Notes: generated from the letters alone by a model not told the origin. DNA of 64,000 nucleotides from Endozoicomonas sp. SCSIO W0465 (GCF_023716865.1 NZ_CP092417.1:3388001-3452000), one strand, 5' to 3'; shown: positions 1-9,423, numbered from the stretch's first letter. Numbers and translations: made by a program.

Positions 1-2
1 AA

Positions 3-647
3 GGGGCAGTTGACAAGGTAGCTTCCGGTTATGATCAGACGAACTCTGTCTCTCAAAGTCAGACTGAAAAGGCTGACTATTTTCTTGCCCCACGGGTGAT
101 ACCCGTTCCAACACTTCAAGCGGCTCTTCAAGGTGTTATGGTGGCATCATCTGAAGATATCAAGGGGCTTCTGTCAAAAGCCCTGGTAAGCAGAGAGTCC
201 CTGGAGCAAAGGTCTGCAGGTGAAGAAGCTGAGTCTCTGAGTGTTGTTGCTTCTAATGTGTCCCCATCCGTTGCGAATACAGGCTCACTGGCGTTACAAA
301 GGGTGATTGATGATATTGTTTCTATCAATCGCAATAGTGGAAGGGCATCGGGTAATGGGGCACAGAGCGTTCAGCAGAACAGGTCGGATCTTTATGAAAT
401 GACAGAGCATGTGCAATTAAAACTTTTGTCCCAGAGTCTGGGCATCGATCTGAATCCATTAATCAGGACTGGTGAGGGGAGGCTTGAGGGCATTCTTGTC
501 ATCCAGAGGGGGGTTCTGCTCGCTATCGACGCTATGTCCAATGCTGAATTTATGGAGGTATTGAAAGAGCGATTGCGGGAAGAACAGGTCAAAGAGGATC
601 AGATCAAAGAAGATCAGATCAAATCAGATCAAAGAAGGCCAAAATAA
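3..647 (+). CDS. Hypothetical protein, 5'-truncated by window edge, probably frameshifted at its 3' end
   Basis: The reading frame is already open at the first complete codon (base 3), so the true start lies upstream; the GTG at 96 is only the first start-type codon inside the window. I recognise no domain. The product is hydrophilic and mostly helical-looking, with Ser/Gln-rich stretches. It ends in tandem KEDQ repeats (about 588-627) and then an abrupt tail QRRPK before TAA at 645. In the +1 frame the coding sense continues as IKEGQNKESVEKLMQ into the next small reading frame. I infer that this and 655-918 were one gene, split by a 5-bp loss in the third 15-bp repeat. No function assigned. 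Confidence 0.55.
   Translation, partial: GAVDKVASGYDQTNSVSQSQTEKADYFLAPRVIPVPTLQAALQGVMVASSEDIKGLLSKALVSRESLEQRSAGEEAESLSVVASNVSPSVANTGSLALQRVIDDIVSINRNSGRASGNGAQSVQQNRSDLYEMTEHVQLKLLSQSLGIDLNPLIRTGEGRLEGILVIQRGVLLAIDAMSNAEFMEVLKERLREEQVKEDQIKEDQIKSDQRRPK
588..627 (+). repeat. 15-bp in-frame tandem repeat with one 10-bp unit
   Basis: Units run 588-602, 603-617 (both 15 bp, encoding VKEDQ and IKEDQ) and 618-627 (only 10 bp). A fourth related unit starts at 628. The short unit lacks five bases relative to the others and shifts the reading frame, which ends the upstream protein at 645. Confidence 0.75.
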
Positions 648-654
648 AGAATCG

Positions 655-918
655 GTGGAAAAACTGATGCAGGCCATTGCGGCACTTAAATCGGGTGAGC
701 CGAAAGTGGCAGCTGAAGTGCTGCGCTCTGCCAGTCTGATCACGACCGCTATTGAACAGATTGTTGACCGATATACATCCGATGAAACCCCCGGGAGTCT
801 CAGGCAGCATTTGCATGAACAGCTTATTCTGGTTCTGGACAGCGTTACCCGACAAGGCTCGTACCAGGATATGATGAATAAGCGGGTGGAGTTGCTTCAC
901 TCTGCAAAAAAAGTCTAA
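655..918 (+). CDS. Small hypothetical protein, likely detached C-terminus of the upstream gene
   Basis: An 87-residue frame from a GTG codon, with no clear ribosome binding site. The frame is open further upstream and reads IKEGQNKESVEKLMQ across the KEDQ repeat, so it is best explained as the 3' part of the gene starting before the window. The product is an amphipathic helical protein with no signal peptide or membrane segment. It could be expressed separately from the GTG, but the missing ribosome binding site argues against that. Function unknown. Confidence 0.5.
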   Translation: MEKLMQAIAALKSGEPKVAAEVLRSASLITTAIEQIVDRYTSDETPGSLRQHLHEQLILVLDSVTRQGSYQDMMNKRVELLHSAKKV

Positions 919-1093
919 TAAGGATTTTTTTTATCAGGCTGGCTCGCCTCAGAGATGTGGAGTACTTTACGCATTTAGCTCCTTTTTTTCCTTGCCAATA
1001 ACAATGAAGCAGTGAAAGAGGCACCAGTCTGTTCTGATGCAATGGGGGGGCTAAGGATGGATTGGTTTTTATAAAAAAACAGGTGGAAGAAAG

Positions 1094-1810
1094 ATGAGTA
1101 CCGGTAGAGTCAGTGCCCTGATATTGGGCATTTCTGTTTTTCTGGGGCTTTCCTGTCTGGGGTATTTGTTGGCGAATGCAGCCATCGATTACAAGCTGTA
1201 TGAGAGAAGCGTTACGGTCAAAGGGCTATCGGAGAGGGAGTATCAGGCAGATGTCGTAATCTGGCCGATTCAATTTTCAGCGGCCGATAATGATTTGAAG
1301 ACACTTTATCGCACGATTGAGAACAATACCGACAGAATCAGGGCGTTTCTGGAGAAGAGTGGCATCGCGGTTGATGAAATCAGTCTGATGTCGCCTGATA
1401 TTACCGATAAATCAGCTAATCAATATGGCAACAGCAGTCGTCCGGAGTTCCGGTATACCGCTCTGCAAACCATCACTGTCTATTCCGGAAATATTGATGC
1501 AGTGCGCTCAGTAATGGGCAAGCTCTCAGACCTTGGGCGAGACGGTATTGTGTTTACCGGTGGTAACTATGGTTCACAGCCAGAGTACCTGTTTACCCGG
1601 TTGAATGACGTGAAGCCGGAAATGATTGAGGAGGCAACTCGCAAAGCCCGGGAAGTGGCCGGAAAATTTGCCTCGGATTCCCGGAGTGAGCTGGGGAAAA
1701 TCAAAAGAGCGTCCCAAGGGCAGTTTTCAATCAGTAACCGTGACCGGAATAACCCGCACATCAAGAAAGTCCGGGTGGTTGCGACCATTGAGTATTATCT
1801 CTCCGACTGA
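1094..1810 (+). CDS. SIMPL domain (DUF541) membrane-anchored protein
   Basis: 238 residues. An N-terminal hydrophobic segment (about 7-30) is followed by an envelope-exposed domain that opens with SVTVKGLSEREYQAD and ends with VRVVATIEYYL, the layout of the SIMPL/DUF541 (COG2859) family. Members are periplasmic or inner-membrane proteins of poorly defined role, linked in some bacteria to oxidative stress. The start has a purine-rich GGAAGAAAG immediately upstream. It appears monocistronic, 143 bp ahead of prmB. Family assignment is firm; function is not known. Confidence 0.85.
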   Translation: MSTGRVSALILGISVFLGLSCLGYLLANAAIDYKLYERSVTVKGLSEREYQADVVIWPIQFSAADNDLKTLYRTIENNTDRIRAFLEKSGIAVDEISLMSPDITDKSANQYGNSSRPEFRYTALQTITVYSGNIDAVRSVMGKLSDLGRDGIVFTGGNYGSQPEYLFTRLNDVKPEMIEEATRKAREVAGKFASDSRSELGKIKRASQGQFSISNRDRNNPHIKKVRVVATIEYYLSD

Positions 1811-1953
1811 GATGATGACGGCGGGTTATTTGCTAACTTTTAGTCAGTCGTTACCCCTGAGCAAGGAATATGCTATTTTATGCCGCCTATATAAGGCAGT
1901 AAGGGTTCGGCTCACCGTGAAAATCCCGGGGTTTCGAATTCGAAGGAGCAAAT

Positions 1954-2901
1954 GTGACAGGTTCCAATGAGTCCTGCGAAGGACTGGTGTCTATTCGAGA
2001 CTTTGTACGCTGGGGAGCAACCCGCTTTAATGAGGCTGGCCTGTTCTTTGGTCATGGCAGTGATAATGCGCTGGATGAGTCGCTGCATCTGATTTTTCAG
2101 GTATTGCAGCTGCCCTGGGATCTTCCCGACCACTATCTTGACAGTCGTTTAACCCATCGTGAACGTGAAAAACTGGCCAGCCTGATTGAAGAACGGGCAG
2201 TCAGTCGTAAACCCCTGGCCTATCTTGTCAATCAGGCGTGGTTTTGCGCTATGCCATTTTATGTGGATGAGCGGGTGCTGGTGCCCCGTTCTCCCATGGC
2301 CGAACTGATTCTTCAGCAGTTTCAGCCATGGCTGGGGGATGTTGAGGTCAGTCGTGTGCTTGACCTGTGTTCAGGTTCCGGTTGTATCGGCATTGCTGCA
2401 GCGCATGCTTTTCCTGAGTCCCAGGTTGATCTGCTGGATATTTCTGAAGATGCTCTGGAAGTAGCGAATATCAATATTGATCGCCATGAACTCTGGGGCA
2501 GGGTGCAAGCCATTAAGTCTGACCTGTTTGGTTTTTTTGATGCCTTGCCAGAGCGCCCAAAGTATCAATTGATTCTGAGTAATCCCCCTTATGTGGATGC
2601 TGAAGATATGTCCGATATGCCGGAAGAATTTACCCACGAACCAGCGCTGGGTCTGGCTGCCGGAGATGATGGGCTTGATTTCGCCCGTACCATTCTGGCG
2701 GAGGCGAGTGATTATCTGGATGAACAGGGCCTGCTGGTGCTGGAAGTGGGCAACAGTCAGTGGGCTTTACAGGATGAGTATCCGGAAGTACCGTTTGTCT
2801 GGCCTGATTTTGACAAAGGCGGACATGGCGTTCTGGTTTTGTCCGCTGAAGATTGCAGAAAACATCAGGGTTTGTTTAAGCAACGGTTAAAAGCCCTATA
2901 A
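1954..2901 (+). CDS. prmB: Ribosomal protein L3 glutamine N5-methyltransferase PrmB
   Basis: 315 residues. PrmB methylates the glutamine of the GGQ-like site of ribosomal protein L3 using SAM. The N-terminal helical domain is followed by a Rossmann methyltransferase with the SAM-binding LDLCSGSGCIGIAAA segment and the diagnostic NPPY motif at about 210-213. The GTG start is chosen because AAGGAG lies seven bases upstream and the ATG two bases before it is followed directly by TGA. PrmB rather than the release-factor methylase PrmC is favoured by the N-terminal sequence (FVRWGATRFNEAGLFFGHG) and by the adjacency to aroC, which is common in gammaproteobacteria. Confidence 0.93.
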   Translation: MTGSNESCEGLVSIRDFVRWGATRFNEAGLFFGHGSDNALDESLHLIFQVLQLPWDLPDHYLDSRLTHREREKLASLIEERAVSRKPLAYLVNQAWFCAMPFYVDERVLVPRSPMAELILQQFQPWLGDVEVSRVLDLCSGSGCIGIAAAHAFPESQVDLLDISEDALEVANINIDRHELWGRVQAIKSDLFGFFDALPERPKYQLILSNPPYVDAEDMSDMPEEFTHEPALGLAAGDDGLDFARTILAEASDYLDEQGLLVLEVGNSQWALQDEYPEVPFVWPDFDKGGHGVLVLSAEDCRKHQGLFKQRLKAL

Positions 2902-2938
2902 GGGGGTTGTCTGAAAATAACAATGAGATCGCATAGGT

Positions 2939-4021
2939 ATGGCAGGAAATAGTATAGGACAACTGTTCAGGGTCACTACCTTTGGGGAGTCCCACGGTCT
3001 GGCACTGGGTTGTATTGTTGATGGTTGTCCTCCCGGATTGCCATTAACAGAAGCGGATCTGCAGGTTGATCTGGATCGCCGTAAGCCTGGTACCTCCAGA
3101 TTCACAACCCAACGTCGTGAGCTTGATCAGGTCAAGATCCTTTCTGGTGTTTTTGCGGGGGTGACTACCGGTGCTCCCATTGGCCTGTTAATTGAAAATC
3201 AGGATCAGCGCTCCGGGGATTACTCCAATATCAAGGATCTCTTCAGACCCGGTCATGCTGATTACACCTACACCCACAAATACGGTGTTCGGGATTATCG
3301 CGGTGGTGGTCGTTCATCCGCCAGGGAAACGGCCATGAGGGTGGCTGCCGGCGCTATTGCCCGCAAGTATCTGCAGTCTCGGGGTATTGAAGTGCGTGGC
3401 TGGCTGTCCCAGATCGGTGATATCCGTGTTGAAAAGCTTGACTGGGATGAGATTGGCAACAACCCATTCTTCTCACCGGATGCGGATAAGGTTCCGCAAA
3501 TGGAAGCGTTGATTACCAGTCTTCGTTCACAAGGTAACTCCGTGGGAGCCCGGGTTTCCGTCATGGCTATGGGTGTTCCGCCCGGGCTGGGTGAGCCGGT
3601 CTTTGATCGCCTGGATGCGGATCTGGCGCACTCTTTGATGAGCATTAACGCGGTAAAGGGTGTGGAAATCGGTGACGGATTTGCCTGTGTCAGCCAGAAA
3701 GGCACCGAGCACCGGGATGAGATTACCCCGGATGGCTTCCTTTCCAACCATGCGGGTGGCACGTTGGGAGGTATTAGCTCTGGACAGGATGTTATTGCTC
3801 ATATCGCCCTGAAGCCAACGTCCAGTATTACCACGCCGGGACGGTCGATTAACGGGCAGGGCGAGTTGGTAACGGTAGTGACCAAAGGGCGTCATGACCC
3901 CTGCGTCGGTATTCGTGCAGTACCCATTGCAGAAGCGATGATGGCGATTACCCTGATGGATCATTTGATGCGGCATCGGGCGCAAAATGCCGATGTCATC
4001 AGCCCGGCACCAGTGGTTTAG
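2939..4021 (+). CDS. aroC: Chorismate synthase
   Basis: 360 residues, full length. AroC converts 5-enolpyruvylshikimate-3-phosphate to chorismate, the branch point for aromatic amino acids, folate and quinones, using reduced FMN. Family signatures are present in order: TFGESHG near the N-terminus, GGGRSSARETAMRVAAGAIA around 120, and the C-terminal GRHDPCVGIRAVPIAEAM. It starts 37 bp after prmB and is probably co-transcribed with it. A perfect terminator hairpin begins on its last base. Nothing unusual. Confidence 0.97.
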   Translation: MAGNSIGQLFRVTTFGESHGLALGCIVDGCPPGLPLTEADLQVDLDRRKPGTSRFTTQRRELDQVKILSGVFAGVTTGAPIGLLIENQDQRSGDYSNIKDLFRPGHADYTYTHKYGVRDYRGGGRSSARETAMRVAAGAIARKYLQSRGIEVRGWLSQIGDIRVEKLDWDEIGNNPFFSPDADKVPQMEALITSLRSQGNSVGARVSVMAMGVPPGLGEPVFDRLDADLAHSLMSINAVKGVEIGDGFACVSQKGTEHRDEITPDGFLSNHAGGTLGGISSGQDVIAHIALKPTSSITTPGRSINGQGELVTVVTKGRHDPCVGIRAVPIAEAMMAITLMDHLMRHRAQNADVISPAPVV

Positions 4022-4062
4022 AACAGCAAAAAGGCTTCCGGGTGGAAGCCTTTTTGCTGTTC
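4021..4062. terminator. Bidirectional rho-independent terminator
   Basis: A perfect 19-bp inverted repeat (4021-4039 with 4044-4062) with a GGGT loop. Each arm carries a run of five A or T, so it can end transcription of aroC on the + strand and of the convergent phosphoribosyltransferase on the - strand. Confidence 0.92.
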
Positions 4063-4075
4063 AGTTCAGGATGAT

Positions 4076-4591
4076 CTATTGGCCAAAGGCGTCAATGTTT
4101 TCGGCATCCCAGGCGTAGTTGATCCAGTAATCTTCAATCTCTTCGCCCACAAAGAAATGCTTGAGCTGCTCAGGTAGCCGTCCCTTCTTCTCCTTCTTTT
4201 TGTTGTGCACGACAAAGGCAGAAAACTCAGCCTCCGGGTGACTGTCAAACAGGTGCTGCAGCGTAAATTCAAGCGTTGTTCTTTCGTCGTCTACTTCATC
4301 AATCACCAATACTTTCTTGCCGGACAGGTTGATATCTGTTTCCAGCCATTGCAGTTTGATGGGCTGGCCGGCCGGTGCCGTTCCGGTCTCATCAGAGTAT
4401 CGGGACAGGGAAACAATCAGGATAGGGCGATTGATGTAGGTTCGCATGATGCGTGCAGGAATCAGGCCGCCACCGCCAATGGCCAGCAGATAGTCAGGCT
4501 TATAGCCAAGCCCGACGATGGTTTTTGCCGAATTGCAAATGGTGTTATGAATATCGTTATAGGTGAAGTTGTATTGTTGAATGTTTGACAT
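4076..4591 (-). CDS. Phosphoribosyltransferase family protein (purine type)
   Basis: 171 residues. It carries the type I phosphoribosyltransferase PRPP-binding motif VLVIDEVDDERTT (about 95-107) and an upstream GGGGLIPARIM loop, typical of xanthine/guanine/hypoxanthine phosphoribosyltransferase-like proteins. These transfer phosphoribose from PRPP to a purine base for salvage. It is convergent with aroC and shares its terminator. The exact base specificity cannot be read from sequence. Confidence 0.85.
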   Translation of the reverse strand: MSNIQQYNFTYNDIHNTICNSAKTIVGLGYKPDYLLAIGGGGLIPARIMRTYINRPILIVSLSRYSDETGTAPAGQPIKLQWLETDINLSGKKVLVIDEVDDERTTLEFTLQHLFDSHPEAEFSAFVVHNKKKEKKGRLPEQLKHFFVGEEIEDYWINYAWDAENIDAFGQ

Positions 4592-4709
4592 AGAAGATCG
4601 GCATCAGGCCATAGGAAAATAAATCCGCAGATTTTATGGAAGTGATTACCATTGTGCAATATACAATCAGGCACTTGCGAACGTTTTATCCGGCTGGGTG
4701 ACAAGGAAT

Positions 4710-4736
4710 AAAAAAAGCATCCGCCTGGATGCCTTT
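4710..4736 (-). terminator. Rho-independent terminator of the acyl-CoA ligase remnant
   Basis: Stem GCATCC/GGATGC (4717-4722 with 4727-4732), loop of four. Read on the - strand it is followed by a run of seven T. It lies just beyond the stop codon of the fadD-like gene. Confidence 0.8.
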
Positions 4737-4754
4737 CTTGTGATGGTTGAATTA

Positions 4755-5199
4755 TCAGGCTTTAGCCTTGGGGGCGTACATAGCTTCAATCTCTTTCCGG
4801 AAACGCTTCATAATAATTTTACGACGCAGTTTCAAGGTTGGCGTGATTTCGCCCAGTTCAATGGAGAACTCTTTGGGCAGCAGCGTGAATTTCTTCACTT
4901 GCTCAAATTTGGCCAGCCCTTTCTGGATTTTGTTGACCCGCTCCTGGATCAGTTCCTGAATGCTGCTGTGTTGAACCAGCTCCTTGTGGTTTTGGTATTT
5001 CAGATTCAGGGCTTTTGCGTGTTCTTCCAGGGCCTCGAATGCGGGAACAATCAGCGCCGTCACATAGTTTCTGGCATCGGCAATAATGGCAATCTGTTCA
5101 ATAAAGCGATCTTTGGTCAGCGTTCCTTCGATGTATTGTGGTGCGATGTATTTACCGTTGGAGGTCTTCATCAACTCCTTGATGCGCTCGGTCATGCGC
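4755..5199 (-). pseudogene. Acyl-CoA ligase, C-terminal fragment (split by IS50-like element)
   Basis: Encodes the last ~146 residues of an AMP-forming long-chain acyl-CoA synthetase. It contains the C-terminal catalytic lysine motif (TSNGKYIAPQ) and the family tail. Its first residues (MTERIKELMK) continue exactly from the end of the fragment at 6698-7523 (ENGALRMT) if the intervening IS is removed. The gene was therefore one reading frame until the insertion. It has its own terminator but no start signal outside the IS, so it is unlikely to be functional. Confidence 0.9.
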
Positions 5200-6697
5200 C
5201 TGTCTCTTGATCACAAATAGCTACCTTGTTCTATCATTTCTCACTGATAAAACAGGTCATGCTTCCACTTTCTCCTAAACCATGGTCAGAACTAACTTTT
5301 GGATGTGCTGATTTGGGTGATACTCGACGTACAAAACGACTTGTCAAAGTTGCTGCCGAGCTTTCAGCTCATACCGGTAATTCTTTGTCATCTTCATGCG
5401 AAGGTTATACCGCACTGGTAACTGGAGCTTACCGGCTGATTGAGAATGAGGCCGTAAAGCCTGAAGCAATAGCTGAGGCAGGCTTTCAGGCAACTGCCAA
5501 AATAGCGAGACAGTCTCGCCTACTTCTGGCTCTCGAAGATACAACAACCCTGGGTTATAAACATGCTGTCAGATCCGAGCTTGGTGATCTTGGAGGTCCT
5601 GAAGGCTCTAAAACCAGAGGATTCCACGTCCACTCTGTCTTCTTGGTTGATGCGGATACAGAGCGAAGCATTGGGCTTATTGATCAAGAACGATGGGTTA
5701 GAGAGGACGTTCAGCGGGGGAAAAAGAACCAACGTCGTCAGCTACCTTACGAGGGAAAGGAAAGCTTTAAGTGGCAAAGAGCCTCTGAAAACACAGAACA
5801 AAGGATGGGGGGTAAAATGCCTGACATCATCAGTGTTTGCGACCGGGAGGCGGATATATACGAATATATGCACTACAAACTGGATAACCGACAGCGGTTT
5901 GTTGTAAGAGCTACACAAAACAGAATCCTGGTGGATGGCGAACTCTTATTATTTGATTCCTTAGCTCAGACTGAAGTGTTGGGGAAATATACGATAGTGG
6001 TTCCTCAAAAAGGAGGTAGAAAGAAGCGAAAGGCAACGCTGCAGGTCAAAAGAAAGAAGATGACAATACAGGCGCCGCAAAGGCCAGGCGGCAGGCCGGA
6101 ACCGGTAACTATGAATATTGTGTCGGCTGAAGAGATTGGCAATGACTCCGAAGACCGTTTGCACTGGGTACTATTGACAACTGAAGATATTGAAACATTC
6201 GAAGACTGTCGCTCTATCATTCGATTTTACGAGCTCCGATGGCGAATAGAAGAGTTCCATAAGGCTTGGAAATCGGGAGCAGGAGTAGAAAGGCTTCGTC
6301 TGCAATCTCCGGATAACATTGAACGACTTGCGGTCATATTAATGTTTGTCGCTGTCAGACTAATGCAAATCCGTGAAGCATTAATGTTACCGAATGACAG
6401 GCAGCACAAAGACAGAAAGCTTTGGAGTGAAAAAACACTCGCGAATGAGGTGGTCAGTGATGATGAATGGCAGGTTCTCTGGCTAACCTATGAAAAAAAA
6501 GCGTTGCCCGATAAGCCGCCAACAGTCACTTGGCTGCTTCAAACGATTGCTCGGCTTGGTGGTTGGGGTGATTCAAAGCATACAGGGCAGCCCGGCTGGT
6601 TAGTGGTATGGGAAGGCTGGGCGAAATTGCAGGATCGGGTAAAAACCTGGCAGATAGCCCGGCAGTTCAGCGCTGGAGAGATGTGATCAAGAGTCAG
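5200..6697 (+). mobile_element. IS4-family, IS50/Tn5-like insertion sequence
   Basis: 1,498 bp. The ends are CTGTCTCTTGATCACA (left) and the complement of CTGACTCTTGATCACA (right), closely resembling the Tn5/IS50 outside end. They are flanked by a perfect 9-bp target duplication GTCATGCGC (5191-5199 and 6698-6706), the length known for this group. The insertion splits a fadD-like gene. Intact ends and an intact transposase suggest a recent, possibly active copy. Confidence 0.95.
5259..6686 (+). CDS. IS4-family (Tn5-like) transposase
   Basis: 475 residues from the ATG at 5259, matching the ~476 residues of Tn5 transposase; an open frame extends to a non-ATG start at 5226 but the ATG gives the expected N-terminus LPLSPKPWSEL. 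DDE catalysis is indicated by the second-Asp region VCDREADIYEY and by the YREK signature YELRWRIEEFHKAWK. It occupies nearly the whole element, and no frameshift is seen. It cuts and pastes its own element by recognising the 16-bp ends. Confidence 0.95.
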   Translation: MLPLSPKPWSELTFGCADLGDTRRTKRLVKVAAELSAHTGNSLSSSCEGYTALVTGAYRLIENEAVKPEAIAEAGFQATAKIARQSRLLLALEDTTTLGYKHAVRSELGDLGGPEGSKTRGFHVHSVFLVDADTERSIGLIDQERWVREDVQRGKKNQRRQLPYEGKESFKWQRASENTEQRMGGKMPDIISVCDREADIYEYMHYKLDNRQRFVVRATQNRILVDGELLLFDSLAQTEVLGKYTIVVPQKGGRKKRKATLQVKRKKMTIQAPQRPGGRPEPVTMNIVSAEEIGNDSEDRLHWVLLTTEDIETFEDCRSIIRFYELRWRIEEFHKAWKSGAGVERLRLQSPDNIERLAVILMFVAVRLMQIREALMLPNDRQHKDRKLWSEKTLANEVVSDDEWQVLWLTYEKKALPDKPPTVTWLLQTIARLGGWGDSKHTGQPGWLVVWEGWAKLQDRVKTWQIARQFSAGEM

Positions 6698-7523
6698 GTC
6701 ATGCGCAGTGCGCCGTTTTCATCGATTAGCCCTGCATCACCCGTATGCAACCAGCCATCAGCCGTAAAGGTTTTAGCGGTTTCTTCCGGCTTTTTGTAAT
6801 AGCCACGCATTACCGTATCACCTTTAACCTGGATTTCACCTTCTGCACTGATACGGACCCGGATGCCAGGCAGGGGAATCCCGCAGGAGCCAAATTCAAA
6901 TTCAGTATCACGGAAGCAGGTCACGGTTGCTACGGTTTCGGTCATGCCGTAACCGATTTTCACATCAATACCAATGGCGTGGAAGAAGCGGTTGATGTCG
7001 TCATCAAGACGAGCGCCACCACAGGGTATAAACCGGATGTTACCGCCCAGGCCTTGACGAATTTTGCTGAATACCATGTTGTCCGCGATACTGTTGAGCT
7101 TCTCCAGATAAGCAGGAGCCGCAACACCTTTGCGGCGGTATTCCATATGGGCGCTGCCGATGTTAACTGCAGTATTAAAAATCATACGCCGAATAAATGG
7201 CGCGGTGGAAACTTTACTGTGAATGGTGGTATAGACCTTTTCAAAGAACCTGGGAACGACACAAAGCACCGTTGGTTTAACGGTTTTCAGAGCGTCGCTG
7301 ACCTGATGGGGGTCTTTGAGGTAAACATTGGTTACACCACGGGCAAGCGCATAAAAACTCCAGCCACGCTCAAAAATATGGCTCAGTGGCAGGAAGCACA
7401 AAGAGGTATCCAGACTGTCCAGATGGATAATCTGGTCATGGCCACGGAAGCTGGCTGCCATATTGGCATAGTCCAGCATAACGCCTTTGGGCTCGCCGGT
7501 GGTGCCCGAGGTGTAGATCAGGG
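6698..7523 (-). pseudogene. Acyl-CoA ligase, central fragment (truncated at both ends by IS elements)
   Basis: Encodes the adenylation core of a long-chain fatty acyl-CoA synthetase. It starts at the P-loop motif LIYTSGTTGEPKG, continues through the YGMTET motif and ends at GDAGLIDENGALRMT. Roughly the first third of a normal ligase (sequence before the P-loop) is missing: the frame is cut at 7523 by the IS66-like element, and the apparent N-terminus of the longer open frame is IS-derived. No counterpart of the missing part appears elsewhere in the window. Fatty-acid activation by this locus is lost. Confidence 0.92.
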
Positions 7524-9131
7524 GTAACTGTTCAGCACCCCCACATAAATCTGGAATTTTCTGATTTTTATACCATCCTCTTAAGCACCATTTTTCCACA
7601 ATATTCGCCAGCATGATTCCAGAACTACCCGCAACTATGTCGGCTGAGATTCTCTTGAAAGAGAATGCAGAGCTGCGGATGAGAGTTGCCTGTCTGGAAG
7701 AGCGATGTCGAGAATTGGAAGAAAAGGTTGGCAAGAACAGTCAAAACAGCAGCAAGCCGCCATCGTCTGATGGTTATCAAAAACCTTGTAAAAACAGTAA
7801 TTCTCCAGATCATTCTGACGACCTTTCCGCAGATAAAGGTACCGATCCATCGGATGAAAAACCCAATCCTAAAAGTCTGAGACAGTCTTCTGGTAATAAA
7901 GCCGGTGGAAAGAAAGGGCATCAGGGCACTTGTCTTAAACAGGTCGATATCCCTGACTATATTGAGTACCTTCCGGTTAAAGAATGCAATAAATGTCAGG
8001 CGTCTCTTCTTGATAGTGAGCCGGTCAAATATATTGAACGACAGGTGTTTGAACCAGGGAGACCGGGTGAATTTGAAGTAACGGCCCATAGAGCTGAAGT
8101 AAAAATCTGCACTTGTGGTTGTCGGAATCAGGCTGAATTCCCGGAAGGTGTTACCGCTGCCGCACAATATGGCTCAGCCACACAGGCTATGGCCGTCTAT
8201 CTTAACCAATACCATTTCCTGCCTTTTAAGCGCGTGTCAGAGTATTTTAATACTCTCTATAAAATGAGTGTAAGTGCAGGCACTGTCGCCAATTTTGTGG
8301 CCAGAACCTATGAAAATCTGGCTTCTACTGAAGAGGTTATTCGTGACGCCTTGCGGGAATCGTCTGTTGCCGGAGCCGATGAAACGGGTATGCGGGCCGA
8401 GGGCTCTTTGCACTGGCTACACGTTATGCGGGATGAACAATGGACGCTCTACTACTTGTCTGAAAAGCGAGGTCGTGAGGCCATGGACACGATGGGCATA
8501 CTGCTAACATTTGCAGGCGTTCTGGTTCATGATCATTGGAAATCCTATTTTGCATATGCGGCAACTCACGTACTTTGCAATGCCCATCACCTGAGGGAGC
8601 TTTTGGGTGTTGTTGATAGGGACAGCAATCAACTGGCGTTGCGATTGATGAAGCTACTGAGGCTTTCCTGGCATTACTGCAAGGGCTTTAAGACCATAGG
8701 TATGCTACAGATGCCAAGTGTTGTCTGTGAACGAATCGAGAAGATTTATGACCGGTTGCTTCAGCGGGCTCTAATGAAAGAAGTCGTCTATATGGAGAAG
8801 CAACGAGAGGAGCTTAAGCGCAAGAAAGTCAAGAATACTAAAGCTTACAATCTCTTCAAACGACTCACTGAGTTCAAGGCTGAGACACTGCGCTTCATGT
8901 CAGATTTTACCATTCCCTTCGATAACAATGGCAGTGAGCGGGATGTTCGAATGGCCAAGTTAAAGCAGAAAATCTCAGGCTGCTTCAGGAGTGCAGACGG
9001 TGGTTCTATGTTTGCACGGATTCGCAGCTATTTGTCGTCTGCCAGAAAACAGGGAATGGACATATATCAATCACTTCATAGAGCTGTTCGGAATTACTGT
9101 AATATGCCTTTGCTCAGTGCTGAATAGTTAC
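7524..9131 (+). mobile_element. IS66-family element, copy A (complete)
   Basis: 1,608 bp bounded by inverted ends GTAACTGTTCAGCAC (left) and the complement of GTAACTATTCAGCAC (right). The GTAA start is typical of IS66. It carries a single transposase gene, as in the ISBst12-type subgroup that lacks tnpA and tnpB. No 8-bp target duplication is present: the left flank is fadD and the right flank is directly the cut end of a second, inverted copy of the same element. This implies a rearrangement after insertion. Confidence 0.88.
7613..9127 (+). CDS. IS66-family transposase (TnpC type), intact
   Basis: 504 residues. An N-terminal coiled-coil (LKENAELRMRVACLEERCREL) leads to the IS66 SSKPPSSDG motif, a zinc-binding cysteine cluster (CNKCQAS and CTCGC), and a DDE domain with AGADETGMR, VHDHWKSYF and the late Glu in FDNNGSERDVRMAKLKQKISG. 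No frameshift is seen, so the copy may be active. A second copy on the opposite strand differs by at least one residue (E to K in the S-E-YFNTL segment). Confidence 0.94.
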   Translation: MIPELPATMSAEILLKENAELRMRVACLEERCRELEEKVGKNSQNSSKPPSSDGYQKPCKNSNSPDHSDDLSADKGTDPSDEKPNPKSLRQSSGNKAGGKKGHQGTCLKQVDIPDYIEYLPVKECNKCQASLLDSEPVKYIERQVFEPGRPGEFEVTAHRAEVKICTCGCRNQAEFPEGVTAAAQYGSATQAMAVYLNQYHFLPFKRVSEYFNTLYKMSVSAGTVANFVARTYENLASTEEVIRDALRESSVAGADETGMRAEGSLHWLHVMRDEQWTLYYLSEKRGREAMDTMGILLTFAGVLVHDHWKSYFAYAATHVLCNAHHLRELLGVVDRDSNQLALRLMKLLRLSWHYCKGFKTIGMLQMPSVVCERIEKIYDRLLQRALMKEVVYMEKQREELKRKKVKNTKAYNLFKRLTEFKAETLRFMSDFTIPFDNNGSERDVRMAKLKQKISGCFRSADGGSMFARIRSYLSSARKQGMDIYQSLHRAVRNYCNMPLLSAE

Positions 9132-9423
9132 CTTGCGCTTAAGCTCCTCTCGTTGCTTCTCCATATAGACGACTTCTTTCATTAGAGCCCGCTGAAGCAA
9201 CCGGTCATAAATCTTCTCGATTCGTTCACAGACAACACTTGGCATCTGTAGCATACCTATGGTCTTAAAGCCCTTGCAGTAATGCCAGGAAAGCCTCAGT
9301 AGCTTCATCAATCGCAACGCCAGTTGATTGCTGTCCCTATCAACAACACCCAAAAGCTCCCTCAGGTGATGGGCATTGCAAAGTACGTGAGTTGCCGCAT
9401 ATGCAAAATAGGATTTCCAATGA

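Noticed and set aside
588..627. Possible CRISPR-like repeat
   Set aside because: Units are contiguous 15-mers in a coding frame without spacers; it is a coding tandem repeat. No CRISPR array was seen anywhere in the window.
1626..1970. 114-residue frame bridging the SIMPL gene and prmB
   Set aside because: It overlaps the real SIMPL gene in another frame and has no conserved motif.
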